NCBI RefSeq assembly: GCF_018417635.1
Contig: NZ_CP071007.1
Coordinates: 5,084,501-5,148,500 of the forward strand
Source: Pseudomonas sp. SORT22
Lineage (GTDB): Bacteria > Pseudomonadota > Gammaproteobacteria > Pseudomonadales > Pseudomonadaceae
DNA length: 64,000 nt
Reading direction: 5' to 3'
Under the pieces are notes generated by a model. It saw nothing but the letters and a program-made list of their open reading frames with translations, searched no databases and was not told where the DNA came from. Made by a program: the position numbers and the translations under genes. Below, piece by piece: positions 39,681-48,330 of the stretch. Each line of letters opens with the position of its first letter. Position 1 is the stretch's first letter.

Positions 39681-42095
39681 ATGCAGTACCCACGCGATTT
39701 CCGATTCAGCCGTCAGCCACTGGCCCGCGCCATCCTTGCCGCCAGCCTGTTTTCCACAACCCTGGGCCTGCCGCTGCAGGCCGCCGAGTCTGCCCAGACC
39801 CAGGCCCAGGCGCTAGATTTCAACATCCCCGCGCAAGCCTTGGCCGATGCCCTGGACCAGTTCAGCGCCCAAAGCGGGCTGCAGGTGATCTACGACGCCA
39901 ACCAGCTGGCCGGGCGCTCGTCGCCGGGGGTCAAGGGCCGCATGAGCCCGACCCAGGCACTGCAGGCCCTGACTGCCGGCAGCAGCGCACGCCTGAGCCA
40001 ACCCAACGCCAGCAGCTTTGTCATCGATTTACCGATGGAACTGGGCAGCGCCCTGCAACTGGATGCCATGAGCATTTCCGGCAAGGCCCCGGGCTCGACC
40101 ACTGAAGGCACCGGGCTTTACACCACCTACTCGTCCAGTAGCTCGACGCGGCTCAACCTCACCCCACAGGAAACCCCGCAGTCGCTGACCGTCATGACTC
40201 GCCAGCGCCTGGATGACCAGCGCCTGACCAATCTCAGCGATGCCCTCGAAGCGACCCCCGGGGTGATCGTCGTGCGCGACGGCCTGGGCGCCGAGACCGA
40301 CAGCTACTACTCGCGCGGCTTCGTCATCCAGAACTACGAGATCGACGGCGTGCCGACCGTCACGCGGATGGACAACTACACCCAGAGCATGGCGATGTAC
40401 GACCGCATCGAGATCGTCCGCGGCGCCAGCGGCCTGATCAGCGGCATGGGCAACCCGTCGGCGACCATCAACCTGATCCGCAAGCGCCCGACCGCCGAGG
40501 GCCAGGCCAGCGTCACCGGCTCGGCCGGCACCTGGGACCGCTATGGCACCGGCTTCGATGTTTCCGGGCCGCTGACCGAAAGCGGCAATGTGCGCGGCCG
40601 CCTGGTTGCCGACTACAAGACTGAAGGCGCCTGGGTCGACCGTTACAAGCTGGAGAGCCAGCTGCTGTATGGCATCACCGAGTTCGACCTGAGCGAAGAT
40701 ACCCTGCTGACCATGGGCTTCAGCTACCAGCGCACCGACGTCGACTCGCCGCTGCGCACCGGCCTGCCAACCCGCTTCAGCACGGGTGAGCGCAGCAATC
40801 TCAAGCGCTCGATCAACATGGCTCCGGACTGGTCGTACAACGACCACGAACAGACCAGCTATTTCGCCTCGGTGGAGCAGCAACTGGGCAACGGCTGGAG
40901 CGGCAAGATCGAGTACAGCCATTCCGAAAACAAGTTCGACGAAGTGTTCGGCTTTCTCATGGGCGAGCTGCAGCCCGACGGCAGCGGCCTGAGCCAGTTG
41001 CCGGTGCGCTTTTCCGGCACCCCACGCCAGGACAACCTGGACCTGTACCTGACCGGCCCGTTCAGCCTGTTCGGCCGCGAACACGAACTGATCGGCGGCG
41101 TAACCCTGTCCAAGTACAACGAAAACGTACCGAGCTGGGGCGGCTGGCGCTACGACTACAACGCAACGCCAGGTGCGTCGGTGGAGAACATCTTCGACTG
41201 GGACGGCAAGCAGCCCAAGCCGGACTGGAGCATCAGTGGCAAATCGTCAATGGAAGAAACCCAGTATGCCGCCTACCTCACCTCGCGCCTGCACCTGACC
41301 GACGACCTCAACCTGATTCTCGGCAGCCGGGTCATCGACTGGAAGCGTGACACCGAGGACCGCCCGTACGGCGGTGAGAAGACCGAGGTCAACCGTAAAG
41401 AGACCGGTGTGTTCATCCCTTATGCCGGGGTGGTCTACGACCTTGATGAAACCTGGGCGCTGTACGCCAGCTACACCAAAATCTTCAACCCGCAAGCCTC
41501 CTGGGTCACCGACGAGAACAACAAGCCCCTCGACCCGATGCAAGGCGTCGGCTACGAGCTGGGCGTCAAGGGCAGTCATTTTGATGGCAGGCTGAACTCC
41601 AGCCTGGCGCTGTTCAAGCTCGAACAGGACAACCTGGCGATCTGGGTGCACGACAACGTCTACGACGCCAAGCAGGACACCACCTCCAAAGGCCTGGAAA
41701 TGGAGCTCAATGGCGAGCTGGCCGAAGGCTGGCAGGCGTCGGCGGGCTACACCTACACCCTGACCACCGACAACCAGGATGAGCGCATTGCCACCGTGTA
41801 TCCGCGCCACAGCCTCAAGACCTTCACCAGCTACCGCCTGCCGGGCATGCTCGACAAAGTCACCGTGGGTGGCGGGGTCAACTGGCAAAGCAAGGTCGGC
41901 ACCGACCTGCACAGCTTCGACCAGGGCAGCTACGCGCTGGTCAACCTGATGGCGCGCTACAACATCAGCGAAAACCTCAGCGCCACGGTCAACCTCAACA
42001 ACGTCTTCGACCGCGAGTACTACTCGATGGCGTCGTCGTACGGCAACTACGGGGCGCCGCGTAACCTGATGACCACGTTCAAATACGACTTCTGA
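39681..42095 (+). CDS. TonB-dependent siderophore receptor with signalling (STN) domain
   Basis: An 804-residue FpvA/FecA-type transducer. It has a signal peptide to about residue 34, an STN signalling domain (about 45-105, LDFNIPAQALADALDQFSAQ), a plug with YSRGFVIQNYEIDGVPTV and EIVRGASGLISGMGNPS, then a 22-strand barrel ending in F. The region 160-170 (TPQETPQSLTVMT) is the TonB-box/plug start. With the upstream sigma and FecR genes it should sense a ferric siderophore and induce its own gene. The 103-base gap before it (39578-39680) should carry the sigma-dependent promoter, which I could not pin down. The siderophore is unknown. Confidence 0.93.
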   Translation: MQYPRDFRFSRQPLARAILAASLFSTTLGLPLQAAESAQTQAQALDFNIPAQALADALDQFSAQSGLQVIYDANQLAGRSSPGVKGRMSPTQALQALTAGSSARLSQPNASSFVIDLPMELGSALQLDAMSISGKAPGSTTEGTGLYTTYSSSSSTRLNLTPQETPQSLTVMTRQRLDDQRLTNLSDALEATPGVIVVRDGLGAETDSYYSRGFVIQNYEIDGVPTVTRMDNYTQSMAMYDRIEIVRGASGLISGMGNPSATINLIRKRPTAEGQASVTGSAGTWDRYGTGFDVSGPLTESGNVRGRLVADYKTEGAWVDRYKLESQLLYGITEFDLSEDTLLTMGFSYQRTDVDSPLRTGLPTRFSTGERSNLKRSINMAPDWSYNDHEQTSYFASVEQQLGNGWSGKIEYSHSENKFDEVFGFLMGELQPDGSGLSQLPVRFSGTPRQDNLDLYLTGPFSLFGREHELIGGVTLSKYNENVPSWGGWRYDYNATPGASVENIFDWDGKQPKPDWSISGKSSMEETQYAAYLTSRLHLTDDLNLILGSRVIDWKRDTEDRPYGGEKTEVNRKETGVFIPYAGVVYDLDETWALYASYTKIFNPQASWVTDENNKPLDPMQGVGYELGVKGSHFDGRLNSSLALFKLEQDNLAIWVHDNVYDAKQDTTSKGLEMELNGELAEGWQASAGYTYTLTTDNQDERIATVYPRHSLKTFTSYRLPGMLDKVTVGGGVNWQSKVGTDLHSFDQGSYALVNLMARYNISENLSATVNLNNVFDREYYSMASSYGNYGAPRNLMTTFKYDF

Positions 42096-42148
42096 GCCGG
42101 TTTACGGCTAAGCGGTTGATCGCGCGTTAATTTTTTTGAAAAAGAGTG

Positions 42149-42177
42149 TTGACACAAATCCGTTTCAGGCGAATAAT
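42149..42177 (+). promoter_or_regulatory. sigma70 promoter for tRNA-Met
   Basis: TTGACA (42149-42154), a 17-bp spacer, AATAAT (42172-42177), then a GC-rich discriminator GCGCGCC immediately before the tRNA. Confidence 0.85.
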
Positions 42178-42188
42178 GCGCGCCACTT

Positions 42189-42265
42189 GGCTACATAGCT
42201 CAGTTGGTTAGAGCATAGCATTCATAATGCTGGGGTCCGGGGTTCAAGTCCCTGTGTAGCCACCA
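42189..42265 (+). tRNA. tRNA-Met (anticodon CAT, elongator type)
   Basis: A 77-base cloverleaf: acceptor GGCTACA pairs with TGTAGCC, the D-arm is GCTC..GAGC, and the anticodon loop TTCATAA has CAT. CCA is encoded. The acceptor GGCTAC and body resemble elongator tRNA-Met rather than the lysidine-modified Ile-CAU tRNA, which has a GGCCCC-type acceptor in E. coli. It has its own promoter and terminator. Confidence 0.95.
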
Positions 42266-42271
42266 AGTACT

Positions 42272-42305
42272 AAAAAGGGCTTACCGCAAGGTAAGCCCTT
42301 TTTTC
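42272..42305. terminator. intrinsic terminator after tRNA-Met
   Basis: Stem AAAAGGGCTTACC / GGTAAGCCCTTTT with GCAA loop, followed by T run; A-rich on the other side, so it also serves the convergent LysE gene. Confidence 0.93.
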
Positions 42306-42331
42306 TTGCCTGCGATTTTTACCCTGCCTGC

Positions 42332-42946
42332 TTAGCGCACATTGGCGAACACTACCGCCAGCCCCAAGCCGATCAAGGCCACACCAATCACCCGGTCAAC
42401 CAGACGCTGGCGCTCGAGCATGGCCTGGCGCAACACGGCGCTTGAGAAAAACACCGCTACCAGGCTGAACCACAACCAGTGGGCGAGCGACATGAACGCG
42501 CCATAGCCGAAGTTGACCGCCAGCGAACTGCCCGGCTGCACCACCTGGGTATAGGCACTGACCACAAAGAGCATGGTCTTGGGGTTCAGGGCGTTGGTCA
42601 GAAAGCCCGAACGAAATGCCGCCAGCACGCCGAGCTGACTGGCGCTGGTGCCATCTAGGGAAATCCGCGTAGTGTTGGTCAGCGACTTGTAGCCCAGATA
42701 AATCAGGTACCCCGCCCCCAGCACCTTCATCGCCAAAAACAGCGCCGGGCTCTGGCTGATGATCACCGCGATGCCCAGCACCGTGTACAGCACATGCACC
42801 TGCACCCCCAGGGCGATGCCCATTGCCGCCGCCAGGCCGGCGCGGCGGCCAAAGGCGTAGCTGCTGCGGGTCACCATGGCAAAGTCGGCGCCCGGGCTGA
42901 TCACCGCCAGCACGGTAAACAGGGCAACGGCTATGAGTTCATTCAC
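42332..42946 (-). CDS. LysE/RhtB family amino-acid exporter
   Basis: A 204-residue membrane protein with about six helices. The opening (LIAVALFTVLAVISPGADFA) contains the conserved P-G-P/A-D turn of LysE/RhtB proteins, and NALNPKTMLFVVSAYTQ is the second family motif. It exports an amino acid or derivative, not identifiable from sequence. It is divergent from a LysR gene, its likely regulator. Confidence 0.9.
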   Translation of the reverse strand: MNELIAVALFTVLAVISPGADFAMVTRSSYAFGRRAGLAAAMGIALGVQVHVLYTVLGIAVIISQSPALFLAMKVLGAGYLIYLGYKSLTNTTRISLDGTSASQLGVLAAFRSGFLTNALNPKTMLFVVSAYTQVVQPGSSLAVNFGYGAFMSLAHWLWFSLVAVFFSSAVLRQAMLERQRLVDRVIGVALIGLGLAVVFANVR

Positions 42947-43069
42947 GTAAAGCTCCTCGATCTGCTAGGCCAATGCACAGATAGCTCTGCACGCCGCCAT
43001 TATCGAAAGCTTCGAGTAAGGCCAAAAGCGATTTATAGTGAGGCAAATCCGCTAGTTTTTCTCACAGAT

Positions 43070-43948
43070 ATGAAACTGCCTGCGCTGTCCGCCTTTCGCT
43101 ATTTCGACGTTGCCGCGCAAACCCAGAGCTTTGTGCGCGCCGCCGAGCTGCTCAATGTCACCCACGGCGCGGTGAGCCGACAGGTGCGCCTGCTGGAAGA
43201 AACGCTGGGCGTGCAACTGTTCGAGCGGCGCAACCGGGCGATCTTTCTCACCGCCGCCGGCCGCGCCCTGCACGGCACCACGCTGTCGGTGTTCGAGCAG
43301 CTTGAAGGCGCGGTGTACCGCCTGCAGCAACAGGCGCGGGAGAACGTGCTGGTGCTGTCGTGCGAGCCAACCATCGCCATGCGCTGGCTGATCCCACGGC
43401 TGCCGGCCTTTCATGCCGCCCACCCGGACATTCACCTGCACCTGGTGGCGGCTGGCGGGCCGATCGATTTTGCCCGCAGCGGCGTCGATCTGGCCCTGCG
43501 CCGCGATGACTTTCGCTGGGACGCCAATCTGTACGCACTGAAGATCTGCGACGAATGGGTTGGCCCGGTGTGCAGTGCCACCCATAACTTTCCCGAACAC
43601 GGCCTGGCCGGCCAACGCCTGCTGCACAGCGCTTCGCGCCCCAACGCCTGGGCTACCTGGTTGCGTCACAGCGGTGAGTCGGCCAAGGGCAGTAGCCGCG
43701 CTGACTACGAGCACTTCTATCTGTGCATTCAGGCGGCGGCAGCCGGGCTGGGCGTGGCCATGGCCTCGCGCCTGATGGTCCAGGATGAAATCGACAGCGG
43801 CCAGTTGCAGGCGCCGCGCGGCTTTATCCAGGACCAGTCGGCCTACTACCTGCTCAGCCCCCAGACGCTGCTCGACGACGACAAAAGCCGCTGCTTCGCC
43901 GAGTGGGTGATCGGCCAGTCACAGGCCTGCCTCGCTCACCTTGACTGA
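43070..43948 (+). CDS. LysR-family transcriptional regulator (GcvA-like)
   Basis: A 292-residue regulator with the winged helix at residues 3-62 (ALSAFRYFDVAAQTQSFVRA) and a periplasmic-binding-protein-like effector domain after residue 90. It starts MKLPALSAFRYF; the longer frame runs back into lysE. Ribosome site is weak. The tail of the gene overlaps the convergent M15-peptidase gene by 13 bases. Its divergent position suggests control of the LysE exporter. Confidence 0.9.
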   Translation: MKLPALSAFRYFDVAAQTQSFVRAAELLNVTHGAVSRQVRLLEETLGVQLFERRNRAIFLTAAGRALHGTTLSVFEQLEGAVYRLQQQARENVLVLSCEPTIAMRWLIPRLPAFHAAHPDIHLHLVAAGGPIDFARSGVDLALRRDDFRWDANLYALKICDEWVGPVCSATHNFPEHGLAGQRLLHSASRPNAWATWLRHSGESAKGSSRADYEHFYLCIQAAAAGLGVAMASRLMVQDEIDSGQLQAPRGFIQDQSAYYLLSPQTLLDDDKSRCFAEWVIGQSQACLAHLD

Positions 43949-44553
43949 GCCTTGCTGGCGGTAGCCGGCGCACAGAAGGAGGAGCCGGCACTGAAGTCGC
44001 CACCCCAGGTGCGGTAGCCGGCCGTGTCGATGTGAATGCGCCCCGACGGGTAACGCCCCAGGCCCATGTTCCAGTCCTTGCCATGGGCCTGCCAGAAGCT
44101 GCACAGCGGGTTCGGGTCGGCCCAGGCCGGTAGCAGCAGGTCGACCGCAAAGGCGCGGGTATGGGCGCTGGCCACGGCGCCACCGGCGCAGCGGTTGAGC
44201 ACCGGGTCGCGGTAGGCCGAAACCACTTCATAGCGCTTGAGCACGCCCTGCTCGCCCAGGGTCTTGAGCAGCAGTAGGGTCGAGCGCACCGCCGGCCACT
44301 GCGCCGCGGGCGCAAGCGCAAACGGCTCGGCCTTGCACAAACGCCAGTCACTGGCCGAGCGCAGCAATTGGTGGATAGGCACCACGCCATACAGGCGTGC
44401 ATCCACCAGCATTTCACGAAAGGGCCGGGTCTGATGATCGCCCGCCCACTGAGCAAACAGGTACAGGTCACGCTCGTCAGCCTGCGCCTGCTGGGCAGCG
44501 AGCGCTGTCAGTAAAAGTCCTGCACCGATACCAGCCTTGCACCACGTTTTCAT
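43936..44553 (-). CDS. secreted M15-like peptidase (D-Ala-D-Ala carboxypeptidase fold)
   Basis: A 205-residue protein starting MKTWCKAGIGAGLLLTALAA behind GGAG, with a signal peptide. The zinc ligands of the M15 fold are visible as SAHTRAFAVDLL (His and Asp) and GRIHIDT (His), with VSAYRDPVLNRC before them. It is expected to cut peptidoglycan stem peptides or to bind wall in the periplasm. A Cys pair may form a disulphide. The 3' end overlaps lysR by 13 bases. Confidence 0.78.
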   Translation of the reverse strand: MKTWCKAGIGAGLLLTALAAQQAQADERDLYLFAQWAGDHQTRPFREMLVDARLYGVVPIHQLLRSASDWRLCKAEPFALAPAAQWPAVRSTLLLLKTLGEQGVLKRYEVVSAYRDPVLNRCAGGAVASAHTRAFAVDLLLPAWADPNPLCSFWQAHGKDWNMGLGRYPSGRIHIDTAGYRTWGGDFSAGSSFCAPATASKAQSR

Positions 44554-44641
44554 CAGCCTGCTCCCCCTTCCCAACCCCCGGGAAATTCCTCCAGTATGGC
44601 AACCCTCCCGACTGCGGGGAGGAACTAACAAGGAGTTAAGC

Positions 44642-45781
44642 ATGCACACGACTGCTCCACTGACCTTCGCCCTGGCCGCCATGACCCTGAGCAGCGCCGC
44701 CCTGGCTGATGCCCGCATCGACCTGGGCAGCCAGGAACGGGTGACCCGGCTGTTTGCCTACCCCAACAACTGCAACGTCATCTGCTTTCGCAACTGGACC
44801 CTTGAGCAAACCGTGGAGCACTACCTGACCCAGAGCGTGCAACGCGACGGTTACGCCGCGGCGACGGTAAAGGTCAAGCGCGACAACGACACACTACATG
44901 CCGACATCCAGGGCGTACCGAGCGACTACAGCAAGCCCCTGCAAGCGCTGCTCGACACCGGCGAGCTGGCCTACCAGGGCGCCACCCGGCTCAACCGCGA
45001 AGGCAAGTGGGCCTACAACTGGAACCTGTTCCTGCCCCTGGGCATGGCCCTGGAAAAGCGCCGCAGCATCGAGCTGCTGCATTTTCCACCGGACTACTCG
45101 CTGACCCAGGCCCAGGACTACCTGCGTTCCAACACCACCGACCGCTGGGCCACGCTGCTGACCTTCAACGGCATTCCTGCCGAGCAGACCCCGGCCTACC
45201 AGACCATCGTCGACATCGCCCCGATCGCCGCGCCAGCCAGCGCCGGCAAAGACCTGGAGGGCGTGTATGGCTACTTCAAGGATTATCAGCTGCAAATGGT
45301 CAAAGAGATGACCCGAACCGGCAACGGCGCCGCCTTGCCGATGGTTGCCTTCGGCTCGCCGGTGCGCAGCTGGATCGAGCAGCAGTACGGACCCAGGCTC
45401 TATGTACTGGGCCTGGCCAGCATCAGCCCGACGCCTGGGCAAAAGGTGCCGGTGCTGGGCGCCAATCACCCGAGCGCAATCTGGTATGCGGCAGATAAAA
45501 CCAACTATGGCGGCGACCAGGACAAGGCCGATCAGGCCGGCCTGAAGATGATGGGCCAGGATTTGAGCGCTGCCTGCTGGCAGGCGGGCATGGGCCGCAA
45601 CCCGGCGGCGGATGCCAAGGCAACGCTGGGGGCCTGTACCCAGAAGTGGCAGGTGACGGCGAAGAAGCAGACCTGCGAGCTGTATTTTCGCAGCATTCGC
45701 AACATGACCCCGGAGCAGGCTGGGGCCAAGTGCAATACCGGGGCGGTGACGCGGACGTTGCGTGACTTGCAGAAGTCTTGA
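44642..45781 (+). CDS. secreted protein of unknown function, six cysteines
   Basis: A 379-residue protein with a signal peptide (MHTTAPLTFALAAMTLSSAA); its ATG follows AAGGAG by seven bases. The mature chain has six cysteines: two in NNCNVICFRNW and four in the C-terminal 80 residues (CWQAG, ACTQK, TCELY, KCNTG). It contains no membrane helix or catalytic motif I recognise. It is divergent from the M15 peptidase gene, with which it may share control. Confidence 0.72.
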   Translation: MHTTAPLTFALAAMTLSSAALADARIDLGSQERVTRLFAYPNNCNVICFRNWTLEQTVEHYLTQSVQRDGYAAATVKVKRDNDTLHADIQGVPSDYSKPLQALLDTGELAYQGATRLNREGKWAYNWNLFLPLGMALEKRRSIELLHFPPDYSLTQAQDYLRSNTTDRWATLLTFNGIPAEQTPAYQTIVDIAPIAAPASAGKDLEGVYGYFKDYQLQMVKEMTRTGNGAALPMVAFGSPVRSWIEQQYGPRLYVLGLASISPTPGQKVPVLGANHPSAIWYAADKTNYGGDQDKADQAGLKMMGQDLSAACWQAGMGRNPAADAKATLGACTQKWQVTAKKQTCELYFRSIRNMTPEQAGAKCNTGAVTRTLRDLQKS

Positions 45782-45786
45782 GGTGA

Positions 45787-45824
45787 AGCCAATCGCGGCG
45801 ACCCGACTTGCCCCGCGATTGGCT
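45787..45824. terminator. REP-related hairpin between convergent genes
   Basis: AGCCAATCGCGG pairs with CCGCGATTGGCT. The loop carries GACCCGACTTG, the same REP variant as at 53136-53220. It ends at the can stop codon and probably terminates both transcripts. Confidence 0.75.
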
Positions 45825-46462
45825 CAGTCCTGCGGACGCAAGCGGTACTGCGGCGGCAACTGGTCGAGGCCGCTGATGGTCGCGTTCAGGCTCTTCCAGC
45901 GGCCATCCTTGATGCCGTAGATGCAACCATGCACCGACAGGCTCTGGCCACGGTGCCAGGCATTCTGGACGATGGTGGTATGGCCGACATTGGCCACCTG
46001 CTGGATCACGTTCAGCTCGCACAGGCGGTCCACCCGCTCTTCCTCGGTCGCAAGCTTGGCCAGCTCCACGCGGTTCTCGTAGTACAGGTCGCGAATCGAA
46101 CGCAGCCAGCCGTCGATCAGGCCCAATTGGCGATCCTGCATCGAGGCCCGTACCCCGCCGCAACCGTAGTGGCCGGTGACCAGGATATGCTTGACCTTGA
46201 GCACGTCCACCGCGTACTGGATCACCGACAGGCAGTTGAGGTCGGTGTGCAGCACCACGTTGGCGACATTGCGATGAACGAACAGATCGCCCGGCAACAT
46301 GCCGACGATCTCGTTGGCCGGAACCCGGGCGTCCGAGCAGCCGATCCAGAGGAATTCCGGAGTCTGCTGACGCGCGAGCTTGGCGAAGAAATCCGGATCT
46401 TCCTGCTTGATCGCATCGGCCCAGCGCGCGTTGTTATCAATCAGTTCTTGTAGATCGTGCAT
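45824..46462 (-). CDS. can: beta-class carbonic anhydrase
   Basis: A 212-residue zinc enzyme hydrating CO2 to bicarbonate. The start MHDLQELIDNNARW follows GAGG by seven bases; a TTG two codons upstream is too close to that site. The ligands are visible: Cys and Asp in WIGCSDARVPAN, His and Cys in VTGHYGCGGVRA. Length fits the E. coli Can type. It is monocistronic. Confidence 0.94.
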   Translation of the reverse strand: MHDLQELIDNNARWADAIKQEDPDFFAKLARQQTPEFLWIGCSDARVPANEIVGMLPGDLFVHRNVANVVLHTDLNCLSVIQYAVDVLKVKHILVTGHYGCGGVRASMQDRQLGLIDGWLRSIRDLYYENRVELAKLATEEERVDRLCELNVIQQVANVGHTTIVQNAWHRGQSLSVHGCIYGIKDGRWKSLNATISGLDQLPPQYRLRPQD

Positions 46463-46582
46463 GTTCAAGCCTCATGGTTGGTGCGCATCTTGTGACAGGC
46501 GCCGGCCCGTTCAGGTCACGCCTTTGAATCTTCGGCCAACCGTCAGGTCCACCGCATACGCCCACCCGCAGGAGGATCGACC

Positions 46583-46906
46583 ATGAGCCAGGAACACCGC
46601 CCGCTGCACGCCCCGCAACCCGCCCCGATCGACACCGACGAAGACCGCATGGGCTCGGTTGAAGAACTGCACTTTGACAAGGATACCCCCAATGTCGATG
46701 CCGGTTTCGACCCAACCGACGACGACCTCGAGCCAGAAACCCTGATCCCTGAAGACGGCGCCCGCTCGCCCGGCGAAGCCGGTGCGGATCACCCGGCAGA
46801 CTGGGATTTGAGCGTAGTCGACGAAGATGACATCGGCGGCGGCAACGGCCTGGATGAAGCGGAACTGGCCCGGCGCGATCCGCTGGACGGCAAGCGCGAA
46901 CCCTGA
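46583..46906 (+). CDS. acidic low-complexity protein, function unknown
   Basis: A 107-residue protein starting MSQEHRPLHAPQPAPIDTDE behind GGAGG. About 30 percent of residues are Asp or Glu and it looks intrinsically disordered, with no signal peptide. Relatives in Pseudomonas are sometimes annotated as serine kinase/phosphatase; I see no kinase or phosphatase motif. It ends four bases from the convergent rimI stop. Confidence 0.72.
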   Translation: MSQEHRPLHAPQPAPIDTDEDRMGSVEELHFDKDTPNVDAGFDPTDDDLEPETLIPEDGARSPGEAGADHPADWDLSVVDEDDIGGGNGLDEAELARRDPLDGKREP

Positions 46907-46910
46907 GCCG

Positions 46911-47363
46911 TTACTCGAACAGGGTGCAGGCCATGACCAGGGCGTCTTCGCGACCGCCGGCAACCGGGTAGTAGTCACGCCGGCGGCCGATTTCATTGAA
47001 GCCGTAGCGCTCGTACAGGCGGTAGGCCGACTGGTTGCTGGCGCGCACTTCGAGGAAGCACTCGCGACCGTTGCTCGCGTAGGCGCGCTTCATCAGCTCT
47101 TCCAGCAGGCGCAGGCCCAGGCCCCTGCCCTGGCTTTCCGGCTTGACGGTAATGTTGAGCAGGTGCGCCTCGTCGATGATCACGTTGATCACGCCGTGGC
47201 CGACCTGTTGCTCGCCTTCGAACATCAGCCAGATTTCATAGGACTTGAGCCCGTCGAGGAAAATCCCGCGGGTCCAGGGGTGGCTGAAGGCGGCGTATTC
47301 GATCTTCAGTACGGCATCCAGATCCGCCTCGGTCATCCGGCGAAAGCTGATTGTGTCACTCAT
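46911..47363 (-). CDS. rimI: ribosomal protein S18 alanine N-acetyltransferase
   Basis: A 150-residue GNAT enzyme acetylating the N-terminal Ala of S18. The acetyl-CoA loop is ESQGRGLGLRLL, and the C-terminal AYRLYERYGFNEIGRRRDYY is characteristic. It overlaps the upstream holD by eight bases; E. coli also has holD-rimI in this order. Confidence 0.93.
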   Translation of the reverse strand: MSDTISFRRMTEADLDAVLKIEYAAFSHPWTRGIFLDGLKSYEIWLMFEGEQQVGHGVINVIIDEAHLLNITVKPESQGRGLGLRLLEELMKRAYASNGRECFLEVRASNQSAYRLYERYGFNEIGRRRDYYPVAGGREDALVMACTLFE

Positions 47364-48150
47364 TGCTTGGTTTCCAGCGCGCCATCAGCCGGCGCATGGC
47401 TTGCCAGACGTGCGCCTTGCGCTGCGGCTCGTCCATCAACAGTTCGAGCCCCGGCAAGGCCCAGGCAGCGCCCAGGCCTTCAACCGGCAACTCGCGGTAA
47501 TAAGCTTCGGCGTCGGCCTCACCGGCAAAGCGCACGGCAGGCAGGCCAATCAGCCACAGACAGACGCACGGCGCCTCTTCAAGCCGGGCCTGAATAAAGC
47601 CCTGGACGAAATCGGTCGCGGCCTGCGGGCCCTGGTCAAGGTTGCCGCGCACCAGCAACGGCCAGCGCACCGGCTCGCCGATGATCTGCGGGCTGTCCGG
47701 CAGGCCGGCGGCGCGCAGCATGTCCTTGAGCAGCAGGTAGGACGGGTCGCGGCTCTGGAACGGCTCGCCGGTGGCAAGCTCGACCAGCAGCAGGCAGTTG
47801 CCGGCACGCAGCAGTTGCAGGGCAAAGCGTGGCGGTGGTACCGGCGCAGGCCTGGCAACCACGGGCTTTTCGGCTTCGTCCACCGCCTTGGCCGTCACTT
47901 TCGGCGTACTGCCGGGGCGCGGGATCTCGATCTTCGGGCGCTCGCCAGAACGCACCAGCGGCGCGCTCGGCGCAACGCTGGCGGGGGCAGGTGCCTGCTC
48001 CTGCGGCTCGAACGCCGGTTCCTCGAGTGCCGCCACCGGCAACAACAGCTGCGGGCGCGACGGCGCGGCGAACGGCAGTTCGGCACGCGGCAGCCAGTGC
48101 ACCACTTGCATGGCGTTGAGATAAGCGCGGCGGCGGGACTCGATTAACAA
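47356..48150 (-). CDS. holD: DNA polymerase III psi subunit, long pseudomonad form
   Basis: A 264-residue protein. The N-terminus SRRRAYLNAMQVVHWLPR resembles the chi-binding segment of E. coli psi (SRRDWQLQQLGITQWSLR, from memory). A proline/alanine-rich linker (about residues 30-105) follows, then a folded domain ending WQAMRRLMARWK. A cryptic psi of this kind was identified biochemically in P. aeruginosa. E. coli psi is only about 137 residues. The position directly before rimI, overlapping by eight bases, is conserved with E. coli. Psi links chi/SSB to the clamp loader. Confidence 0.8.
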   Translation of the reverse strand: MLIESRRRAYLNAMQVVHWLPRAELPFAAPSRPQLLLPVAALEEPAFEPQEQAPAPASVAPSAPLVRSGERPKIEIPRPGSTPKVTAKAVDEAEKPVVARPAPVPPPRFALQLLRAGNCLLLVELATGEPFQSRDPSYLLLKDMLRAAGLPDSPQIIGEPVRWPLLVRGNLDQGPQAATDFVQGFIQARLEEAPCVCLWLIGLPAVRFAGEADAEAYYRELPVEGLGAAWALPGLELLMDEPQRKAHVWQAMRRLMARWKPSNE

Positions 48151-48330
48151 GAAGGATCGGCCATCTGTGGATAAGTCAGGGCCGATATTCTAACGTTGTT
48201 CGCCGCTCGGCGCCGCTGTTGATCGGCAGAAAACCGCCCGACAGCAGCTTGAAGCGATCAAGGGGGTGAATCGACAGGCGTCTGATGCAGTACAATCAGC
48301 GCTTTTATTTGGCAACGAGTCGACCCGCCA

